A DNA stretch of 64,000 nucleotides from JAICTV01 sp035634055 (lineage in GTDB: Bacteria; Planctomycetota; Phycisphaerae; Tepidisphaerales; Tepidisphaeraceae). Shown one piece after another: positions 19,301 through 29,000 of the stretch (positions are counted from its first letter, which is position 1; every line of letters starts with the position of its first letter). A program made the translations under genes and the position numbers. A model generated the notes under the pieces. The model searched no databases and was not told the DNA's origin. It saw only the letters and a program-made list of their open reading frames with translations. The DNA lies in contig DASQDR010000129.1 in NCBI GenBank assembly GCA_035634055.1, forward strand, positions 1 through 64,000, written 5' to 3'.

Positions 19301-20095
19301 GCGTGGTTCGGCGCGAGCCAGTTCCTCGCCGGCGTCACGGTTGCTGCCGGGCGCACCGTCGCGATGCAACTCGGCGGCTCCCGCGTGCTCGATACCGTCG
19401 ACCTCTCCATCGCCGCCGGCGGCACGCTCGACCTGGCGGACAACAAGCTGATCGTCCGCTACGCCGGGGGCACCGGCGGCGCGACGCTGGAAGCGCTTGG
19501 CGCAAGGCTGCGCTCCGGCCTGAACGAGGCGGGCGGCGGCTACTGGAACGGCGCCGGCATCGTCAGCTCCGTCGCCGCCGCCGATGCCTCGCGCACGCGC
19601 GGCTACGCCCTGATCGACAGCGGCGATCCGGTTCTCGGCGGGACGTTCACCACCTTCGCCGACCGGCCGCTCGACGGCAACGCGCTGCTCGGAATGTACA
19701 CGTACTACGGCGACGCGAACCTTGACGGCAGCATCACCTTCGATGACTTCGCCTTATTTGACACCTTCCTCGGCACGACCGGGGGCGGGTGGCTGCACGG
19801 GGACTTCAACTACGACGGCACGATCGACCGTGACAACGACTTCGCGCTCATGATGGACGGGTTCTACAACCAGGGCACCCCGATGCCTGACGAGATCGCG
19901 GTCCTGGTCGAGCGAATTCAGAGCAAGGTGGTGCCCGAGCCCGGCGGCGTCGGCTTCGCCGCGGCGATGGCGGTGGGTGCGCTGGTGCAGCGCCCAGCAC
20001 GGCGGCGGCCGCACGCGTCCGTGACGGCGGCGGTGAAGGCGGGGGCGAGCGCGGGGGCGCAGGGCGCTTTTGAGAGAGCAGAGGTGGCGCGATGA
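16388..20095 (+). CDS. Large beta-strand repeat protein with EF-hand pair and PEP-CTERM-like tail (2)
   Basis: A 1235-aa exported protein. The signal peptide spans roughly residues 20-45 (hydrophobic run ending APTARA). Residues about 45-225 form a non-repeat N-terminal domain that is also present, in related form, in the next protein (both contain DLDSDGDLDVG, a possible calcium loop). A PATR-type beta-strand region follows, including one copy of the shared module at 17612-18084. The C-terminus has GDANLDGSITFDDF and GDFNYDGTIDRDNDF, nearly the same as in protein 1, then VPEPGG, a hydrophobic stretch and RPARRR. Unusually about 25 further residues follow the Arg cluster, which would be odd for a PEP-CTERM signal. 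It overlaps both neighbours by ATGA, so translation of the three giants is probably coupled. Confidence 0.88.
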   Translation: MSLTLHPRHPSHRATRARGRGRAAAILVAAAAVTCAALLAPTARASLVIDVEALTLNGVPVSDPKNVRLQAPGDVLTFRLIATVTGADANGANDGFQSAQGSLLTMGPLAGNISPITLTAPFNGAGSQAGTQQDLDSDGDLDVGSNNNAAGTGFINTRAASMQTGGTPAANGQSFVIATSSFTLTSSAAATAALNFRTRTGAAGAATWQEDGGVRSAINGTYTIGSALNLTLTGNVVWSGGAGGSGTAWLTASNWSGGVLPSATDVAEFSAAGSSGSVAINFSASTNNGSANQIVGAVMLNASAGRNLTISNSSSVANGTLTLQGKAGLLLDNQASSFTLTLQDGATRAMAVAVPNSGAVNAGAGATIVVASAIAGAGAITKTGAGTLTFSGPAANSYTGATTVSAGTLRLAKPSGVNALAGNVTVNSGGTLLWQASEQIANAATLTLNSGGTINLNGHTETVAAFVDNGGTTILGGGNLIVDTGDITLTDGTNLAANSSLAGSLIYNGTTTAATVSGNLALADGGHTFNIADGSADADVVISGVVSGFASITKTGGGTLLLSGSNTYTNLTNINAGRVRIAADANLGTSGITLGGGTLEITTGGAYSRPMSTNSSTGGVSIAAGQTVTFAGQISGAGAVNVSGGGTLNPAGSNVHTGKYAVTGGSTLKYTLAAGQGNAPGADTADYFTLNSGTLAFEGRSSGGVSTVAATKGITLSAGGGTIAIDPGALASYSVSYAGVITGAGALVKDGAGELVLSGAAANINTGVTTVVGGTLAMGKSAGSAVGGDVAVAAGATLKWLAGNQVADGATVTVSGGTLDLNGNSETVSNLTVTTGNVSGGSVNLAMSVPGIGGNLTLGNGAAVAANVTAAGNISYTGSTAGAEVAGNLSLTRAAATINVADGAADNDVTFSGAISAAGDVSKIGPGTLMVGGPQAWTAGSSLAVNSGSVRLTSNAGGSGQNLAIEAAGGDAWFGASQFLAGVTVAAGRTVAMQLGGSRVLDTVDLSIAAGGTLDLADNKLIVRYAGGTGGATLEALGARLRSGLNEAGGGYWNGAGIVSSVAAADASRTRGYALIDSGDPVLGGTFTTFADRPLDGNALLGMYTYYGDANLDGSITFDDFALFDTFLGTTGGGWLHGDFNYDGTIDRDNDFALMMDGFYNQGTPMPDEIAVLVERIQSKVVPEPGGVGFAAAMAVGALVQRPARRRPHASVTAAVKAGASAGAQGAFERAEVAR
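17612..18084 (+). repeat. Shared 160-residue module, copy in giant protein 2
   Basis: Second copy of the module described at 12882-13360. It is the closest of the set to the first copy, with LNGHTETVAAFVD and GGTTILGGG identical in both. Confidence 0.8.
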
Positions 20096-23000
20096 AGCGG
20101 CAGCAGCACAGCGGGAACCGGAAGCCTCACGAGCGTCGGCGGCGGCAGATGGCGCTGGCGTGCGCCGGCGTGGCGTCGGCGCTGCTGACCGGCTCGGCGC
20201 GCGCCGTCCCGGACCTCATCCTCGACCTCCGCGTCGCCGGCACCGGCGGAAAGACCGCGACCGTCAACAGCCAGAGCGGCTCGGTCAACCTCGAGCTGTT
20301 CGCCCTCGTCGCCGACTACGACGACAATGCCGCCAACACCGGCTTCAACTCCACGCAGGGCGCGTGGATGAGCGGCACGGGCGGCCTGCTGGGCAACTTC
20401 AGCACCTCGCTGGTCAGCCCGTTCAACGACAGCAGCGGCGCGCAGAACCCCACGCCCGCGGACCTCGATAGCGACGGCGACCTCGACGTCGGCGCCGCCG
20501 CCAGCGCGTCCAGCGGGTTCTGGATCGCGTCCGCCGGCGCTAACGGCAGCTTCACCAGCGTCGGCACCAAGGAGGTCAACGGCGAGACCTACCGCGTTTT
20601 CAAGATCGGCACCGGCACGTGGACCGCCGCCGCGCTGACGCCCGCCGCCGGCACCACGCTCAACTTCATCCCGCGCACCGGCACGGCGCTGGTCCGCCCG
20701 CACAAGTACTTCGTCGACAGCGGCACGACGCTCACCAGCATCAAGGGCGACGACGCGCGGCTCCAGCAGGTTCCCCCGCTGGGCTTCGACGAGGGCACCG
20801 CCGTTTCGGTCACCGTTGCCGGCATCAGTTACACTTGGACGCGCGGCGCCGGCAGCGGCGACTGGAGCGTTACCGGCAACTGGGGCGGCGGGGGCGTCCC
20901 GGGCATCCTCGACACCGCCAGCTTCACCAGCGCCGGCACCGGAAACATCAATGTCGCCGGCAGCCGCACCGTCGGCGGCATGCACTTCAACCACAACAGC
21001 GGAAACTACAGCTTCACCAACGGCTCCAGCGGCCAGGCGGTGCTCACGCTGGACGACGGCTCCGGCTCCGGCACGATCACCGCTCTCTCCGGCGGGCCGG
21101 TTACGTTCAACTCGCAGGTCGCGCTCCAGGCGGCCAACCAACTCATCGTCCACACCGCCGGCGGCGGCAGCACCGTCACGGCGATGGGCGGCGTGAGCGC
21201 GACGCTGCTCTCGAAGACCGGGCCGGGCACGCTCGTCCTCGGCGGCACCGGGACCAGCTCCATCACCGACATCGTCGTCGCCCAGGGCACCGTTCGCTCG
21301 CAGAGCCAGCAGGCGCTGGGCGCGGCGCGGGTGACGCTGAGCGGCGGCGGCCTCGCCGTCACCAACAGCGGTGCGGGCAGCGGCGGAACGATCGCGCTGG
21401 GCAACGACGTCACCGTCGCCGCCGACGCCACCATCGACGTCCGTAACGGCGGCGCGAACATCGGCAACGCGGTGCAGCTCCAGGCGCTGACGATCGGTGG
21501 CCAGACCCTCACCGCCACCGGCGCCAACGACTACGCCCTGCGCTTCGCCGGCGCGACCACCCTTACCGGCAACGCGACCATCAACACTGCCACGGCCAAC
21601 GTGGAGCTGACCGGCGGCATCGCCCAGAGCGGCGGCACGCGCGGGCTGACCAAGGCCGGCCCGGGCATCCTGCGCGTCAGCGGCACGTCGAGTTATGCGG
21701 GGCAGTTGCTCGTCAACGCCGGAACGTTCGTTGCCGCCAGCCCGACCGCGTTCGGCGCGTCCACCGGCGGAACGATCGTCGCCGACGGCGCGACCGTCTC
21801 ACTGGAAGGTCACAGCTACACCGCCGGCGAGCTCCTGGTCATCCGCGGCAACGGCGTCAGCGGCGGCACCGCCGGCGCGCTGCATTCGAAGAACGGCGGG
21901 AGCTTGAACGGTCCCGTGACGCTCGCCGGCAACGCGCTCGTGGTCGAGGAAATGCTCGCGCCGCTGACCTTCACCGGCACCGTCAACACCGACGGCCACG
22001 CGCTGACCGTTTCCGGGTCGCACACCTTCAACGGCAGCGTCACCGGCGCCAACGGCTCGCTCGTGATCACCGGCGGCATCAACACGCTCGGCGGGAGCGG
22101 TTTCAACACCTTCTCCGGCATGACGACCGTCTCCGGCGGCACCCTGGTGCTGGCCAAGCCGGACGGTTTCGACGCCGTCGGTGGGGACGTCACCGTCAAC
22201 TCCGGCGGCACCGTCCGCTGGGACGCAGACGAGCAGGTCCCCAACGCCGCCACCCTCACGCTCAACTCCGGCGGCACGCTCGACCTCAACGGGCACACCG
22301 AGACCGTCACCCACTTCGTCGACGCCGGCGGCACGACCGTGCTCGGCGGCACGCTCAACGTCATTGCCGGCGACGTCAACCTCACCGACGGCACGACCCT
22401 GGCGTCGGCCGTCAACCTGTCGCGGGACGTCATCTACACCGGCACGACCACCGCCGCCACCATCAGCGGCGACCTGGCGATGGGGGCGCAGAACCCGAAC
22501 CACAACATCAACGTCGCCAACGGCTCGGCCGCGGCGGACCTGGTCATCAGCGGCTCGATCTCCGGCTCCGGCACCGTCACCAAGACCGGCGCGGGCACGC
22601 TGCGCTATTCGGGCGCGACGCCCAACACCTATGCCGCCCTGACCACCGTCTCCGACGGGGCGCTCGAGCTGGCCAAGACCGGCGGCGCGACCGCCGTCGC
22701 GGGGGCGATCGAAGTCACCGCCGGCGGCTCGCTGAAGCTGATCGCTGGCAACCAGATCGACGACGCGTCAACCGTGACCGTCGGCACCGGTGGCACGTTC
22801 AACTTGAACGGGCAGGCGGAGAGCATTGGCGCGCTTAACGGCGGCGGGGCCGTCGACACCGGCACCGGCGGTCACCTCACCACCGGCCTGGGCAACGCCT
22901 CCTCCACCTTCTCCGGCACGATCGCCGGCGACGGCAACTTCACCCACGCCGGCAGCGGCACCCTCACGCTCGCTGGCGCCAGCACGCTCTCCGGCGTCCT

Positions 23001-26000
23001 GGCGGTAAAGACGGGCGTGGTCAGCATCGCGTCCGCGAGCCCGCTCGGCGACGGCGAACTGCACGTCAGCGACGGCGGCACCCTGCGCGCGACCGCGTCG
23101 CTTACGGTCGGCAACACGGTCACCGTCGGCGGCACCGGCGACAAGACCTTCGACGTCGCTGGCGGCGCGACCCTCACCCTCGCCGCCGATCTCATTCGCG
23201 GGCCGGGCGCGACCGGGGCGCTCGTGAAGACCGGCGTCGGCACGCTCGCGCTCTTCGGCGGCGCCACCCAGCCGTACGCCGGCAACGTTCGCGTCGCCGC
23301 GGGAACGCTCGCCATCGTGGGCGCGCGGGAGCTCGGCAGCGTCGTCAATGTCACCATCGATCCCGACGGCGCGCTGGACCTCTCGGCCGCCACCGAGCCG
23401 TCCACTACCATCGGCACCGTCAACGGCGGCGGCAGCGTGCTGCTCGGCGCGGGAGATTTGGTCCTCGCGCCGCACGCCGCCAATCCCGCTGGCACGTTCT
23501 CTGGTCAGATCGTCGGCGGCGGCTCGCTCATCCACGACTCGGCCAACGCGACCCACCTGACCGGCGCCAGCACGATCGGCGGCGACCTTCGCGTCAAGCG
23601 CGGCACCGTCGCCGTCGGCGCTGCCGGCACCTTCGCCGCCTCGAGTATCGACGTCCGCAGCACCGGCACGGACGGCGTCCTGCTGATCGAAGGCGCGGCG
23701 ACCGCGGGAGCGGCCCACGTCGGCGCCGGCGGAGTTGGCGCGGCGCACCTCAACGTCCAGGGTGCGTCGGCGAACCTCGCGGTCACGACCGACCTTCAGA
23801 TCGGCGGGCAGGGCGCGCCCGGCGAGGCCGGGCAGCTCACCGTCGCCAGCGGCGCGAACGTCACCGTCGGCGGCGCGCTGAAGGTCTGGGACAGCACCAG
23901 CGGCGGCGACAGCGCCGTCAATCTCAACGGCGGAACGCTCTCGGTCGGCACCATCGACACCGATGGCGTCGCCGGCGGCGCGGTCAACTGGTCGGCTGGT
24001 GCCCTGGTGGTCACCGGCGGCGACATCGACGTGAACAACGCAGCCCCGCTGGGCGGCAACGTCGTGGTCGGCGCCAGCAAGTCGCTCGCGGTCAGCAACG
24101 CCGCCCGTTCGCTCAACATTGGCGCCGGCGGCAACGCCTCGCTGGCGGTCGAGCAGGGCGGCTCCGCCTTCGTCGCCGGCGCGACCCGCGTGGGGCGCGG
24201 CTCGCTCGGTAACGGCTCGCTCACCGTCGGCGGCGATGGCTCGTCGTTCGCCACCGGCACCCTCGTCGTCGGCGAGGGCGTGGGCGCCGTGCAGGTGAAT
24301 GCCGGTGGCATCCTGCTCGCCGACGGCGCTGCCTCCATTTCCACCGATGCGGGCGGCGGCAGCGTCGGCGCGCTCAACGTCGCGGCCGGCGGCGGGTTCT
24401 CCGCCGGTCAGTTATTCGTCGGCGGCACCGCCGCTGCTGCCGGCGGCAGTGCAACCGTCTCCTCCGCCGGCGCGATTGACGTAGCCGGCGACCTGATGGT
24501 GTGGAAGACGCCAGGCGGCACGTCGCTGGTCGTCGCCGGCGGCGGATCAATTGCGGCGGGATCGGTCCACCTCAAGAGCCAGGACAACACCGTCGCCGCC
24601 GGCGGCGTGCTCTCCGCGCGCGGCGGGGGCGTCACGTTCAGCGGCAACGACAGCCCCACCCTCGCCCTCGCCGCCCACGTCAACGCGCCGGGGAAACTGA
24701 ACCTCGCCGGCGGCATCGCCTTCACCGGCGCCGCCGGCACCGCCGCCATCAATTCGATCTCGACCGGCGACCTTCCCGGCACCGTGGACCTGAACGATTC
24801 GGCGCAAATCATCTCCGTCGCCGACGGCTCGGCCGCGATCGATCTGACCATCGGCGCGCGCCTCGCCAACGGTGGGATCACCAAGGCGGGCGCCGGCACG
24901 CTGGAACTCGCCGGCGACAACCAGTACGCCCAGCCCACCCATGTTGCCGCTGGCACCCTCGTGCTCGGGCGCAACAGCGCTATCCCCGCCGCGTCGGCCG
25001 TCACGCTGGCGCAGGCGGCCACGCTGGATCTCGCCGGCCACAGCACCACTGTCGCGTCGCTCGCCGACGGCGAGGCTCCGGGCAGCGGCACGCTCCTTCT
25101 CAACGGCGGCGCCCTCACCGCCGGCGCCGACAACGCACCGTCCGTCACGTTTTCCGGCAACGTCGCCGGCGGCACCGGCGCGTTGGTGAAGGAAGGGAGC
25201 GGCGAGTGGACGCTCGCAGGCGACCTCGGTTACTCCGGCACGCTCGACGTCAACCTTGGCACCGTTCGCCTGACCGCCGCCAACGCCTCGCTCGCCGGCA
25301 CCGTCACGGTGCGCGGCTCCGCCAGCGCGTACGGCACGCTCGCGCTGTCCCAGGACAACCTGGGCTCGGCCAACCTTGTCCTCGCCGGCGGCCACGTTCG
25401 CGCCGAGGGGCCGTTCGCGATGTCGCGCGACATCGCCCTCGGCGTCGGCGGCGGCGCGTTCGACCTCGCCATTGCGGGACAGTCCGTCACCGTCGGCGGC
25501 ACGTTGAGCGGCCCCGGGGGGCTGACGAAGAACGGCGACGGCACGCTCGTCCTCGCCGGCGCCGCCAACACGTACAGCGGCACCACGCTCATCGCCAGCG
25601 ACGAGTTGCGCGCCACCGCCACCGGCGCGCTCTCCCCGTCGTCAGCCGTTCTCGTCGCTGCCGACGCGACCCTCAACCTGGCAGGGACGAACCAGACCAT
25701 CGGGTCGCTTGGCGGCGCGGTGAACAGCCACGTGATCCGCGGCGACGGCACTCTCACCAGCGGCGGCAACAGCGCCACCACCGAGTTCGCCGGCACCATC
25801 AGCGGCGGCCCCGGCGGCGCGCTGGTCAAGGCGGGCAGCGGCGCCCTCACGCTCAGCGGCGCGACCTCCTTCGGTGGCGGGTTGACCGTCAACGGTGGTG
25901 AACTCCTGCTCCGCGCGTCGCCGATCGGTGGCAATGCCATCGTCAACGCCGGTGCAACCCTCGACGTCGACTCCAGCGGCCGCCTCGAGCCGAGCAGCAC

Positions 26001-29000
26001 GATCACGCTCAACGGCGGGACCTTCCGCGCGCTCGGCGGGCTCGCGAACAACGTTACCCTCGGTGTTGGCGGCGGAACCATCGACGTGCCGGATGCCGGC
26101 GGCGACTTCGGCCACACCGGCACCATCAGCGGCTCGTCCGCCCTGCGCAAGGCCGGCCCGGGGAGTTACTCCATGACCCAGCCGGCCGGCCTGACCGGGC
26201 CGGTCTTCGTCGACGGGGGATTGCTCCAACTCGGCGGCACTGCGACGATCTCGGCCGCAACTTCCGTCACTGTCGCCAGCGGCGCGGTCCTTGCGATCAA
26301 CAACGCGCAGGCACTGGTGACCGACCGGCTCCCGGCATCGGCGCCGCTGGCGCTGAACGGCGGCACGTTTAGCTTCATCGGGGTCCAGGACGGCCCCGCC
26401 GTCGATTCCGCCGGGCCCCTTAGCGTCGGCCCGGGCGCGGCGCGCGTGCAGCTCACGCAGGTGGGCAACGGCCAGAACGCCTTCACGTTTGCCGGGCTGT
26501 CGGTCGCGCCGGGCGCGACCCTTGCCATCGATCTGCCCGGCGCGGGGTTGACCAACCAGCTCTTCTTCACCGGCCGCGCCGCCGGCTTCATGGGCGGCGG
26601 GATCACGGTCAACGGCGAGTTCGCCGACTACGATCCCGCGCTGGGCGCGCGGCCGCTCGACGCGTCAGCCTACAGCCCCACCTTCGCCAATGGAGCGCAC
26701 GTCCGCATCGGCGCCGACGCGGCGCAGTCGGCGCTGCCGGCGATCAAGACGCTGACGCTCGACTCGACCGGCCCGGCGGTCACGATCACGCAGGACGACG
26801 CGCAAACCCTGACGATCAGCGAGGGCGGCATCGCCAAGCTCGGCTCCGCCGCCGCCAAGATCACCGGCGGCCCCGCCAGCGCCATCGCCTCGGGCAACGG
26901 CAGGCTCGACGTCATCGCCAACGGCGGGCAGTTGGAGATCGAATCGGCCATCACCGGCGCGCCCGTGCTGAGTAAGAGCGGTACCGGGACGCTTCGCCTT
27001 TCCAGCCTCGCCGCGTTGCACGATGTCGGCGACATCTACGTCAACGAAGGGACGCTCCAGGCCAGCGATGACGCGAGCCTCGGCCGCTTCGGCAACGCGG
27101 TTCACTTCAACGGCGGCACGCTCAGGCTGGAGGAGGCCGGCGCCGTCTTGCGCGCGATGCACTTCGACGCCGGCGGCGGCACGCTCGACGTGCCGGCGGG
27201 GGCGCTTCATCTCGCGGCGACGGCGCAGCTCCAAGGCGCCGGGCCGCTCGTCAAGGACGGCGCGGGCACGCTGGTGATCGGCGCTGCCAACCCCTTCGCG
27301 GGCCGCGTCACCGTCGCCGGCGGCTCGCTCGAGTTACGGCACGTCGACGCCCTCGGCGGCGTCGGCAGCGCCGCCGGGCAGCGGTCGACGATCACCTTGG
27401 CGCCGGGGGCGACGCTGGACCTGCGCAGCGACGACGCCACCGCGAACTTCGACAACGACATCGTCGTCCGCAACAACGACGGCGCCGCCGGCAACGTCGC
27501 CACCATCACCACCGGCCCGCTCGGGGCCGGCCCCGCGGGGCAGTTCCGCCTCGGGGCGCTGCGCATCGGCGACGCCACGCTTGCCAACTCCGGCGCGAGC
27601 GGCTCGCTCGCGTTCGGCGGCATCGTCACGCTCACCGGCGCAGCGGCGTTCGACGTGCAGCGCGACCTCGCCTTCACCGATCGCGTGACCGGAGGCGGAT
27701 CGTTAGAGAAGAAGGGGGCCGCAACCCTCGCCCTCGGCGCGGGCGCGGGCGACACGACGCCCAACACCTACGCCGGCAACACGATCATCACCGGCGGCGA
27801 GTTGCGGTTGAACAAGGCGGCCGGCACGATCGCCATCCCGGGCAACATCGTCATGAACGGCGGCTCGCTCGTCTTCCAGCAGGAGCGCCAGATCGCCGAC
27901 ACCTCCACCGTCAGCCTCGGCGGCGGAACCTTCGACCTCAACGGCAAGAGCGACTCCGTCAAGACACTCACCAACACCGGCGCGACCGTGCTCGTGAGTG
28001 GCGGCACGCTCACCGTCGGCGACAGCACCTTCGCCGGCGGCACCACCATCATCGGCGCCGAGCCCTCCGCCCCGCGCAACCCCGGCGGTGGCGGCATGAC
28101 CGATACACCCGCCACCGACGTCGGCACGATCAGCAGCAATTACACCACCGACTCGCTCTCCGTGAGCCAGGGGACCACGCGCGTCAACCCGTCGGGCTCT
28201 CTCAACGTCGGCACCGGCGGGCTGACCTTCACCGGCGCGGCCAGCCCCGCTGTAACGCTCGTCTCCGATAACCTCACCCCCGGACGAATGGTGCTCGGCG
28301 GCGACGTGATCAATAACTCCACCGCTGGCACGCCGCAGGTGAAGAGCGACGGCAGCGCCGGCATCGCTGGCACGATCGAGTTGGGTGACGTGGTCCGTCA
28401 GTTCGTCGTCAACGCGTCCAGTGATCTCGTGATCGACAGCCGCGTCACCAAGGGCGGCATCCGCAAGAGCGGCAGCGGTTGGCTGGTGCTCAAGCGGCCG
28501 TCGGAATACACGCTGGGCACGACCATCCTCTCCACCAACGTGCAGGGGGCGCTCCAGGGCGGCGTTGAAGCCTACGACGGCGCCCTCGGCAGCGGCCCCG
28601 TCACCCTCACGGGAAACCTGACGCTGCGCAGCGACCAGCCGGTGGCGAAGTTCGGCAACGACCTGATCGCCAACGACGCCACCGTTCGCCTCGACAGCGC
28701 CACCGGCGGGGCGGCGCAGAAGGTCCAGCTCAACCGGCTGCAACTCGGCTCGGCGCGGATGAAGGTCTTTGGCCCGACCGCCAGCCCCGCGTCCGGCACG
28801 CTGGAGTTTACTGGCCCGGTCGCGCTTACCGCGACGAGCGCCACGGTCGAAAACTACTCAACCGTCCGCTTCGCCAACGCCGTGACCGGCGCCGCCAACT
28901 TCACCAAGGACACCGGCGCCGGCGAGCTGTGGTTCACCGGCGCCGCCGCCAACACCTACACCGGCCAAACCGCCGTGCGCGCCGGCAAGCTGGTGCTGGA

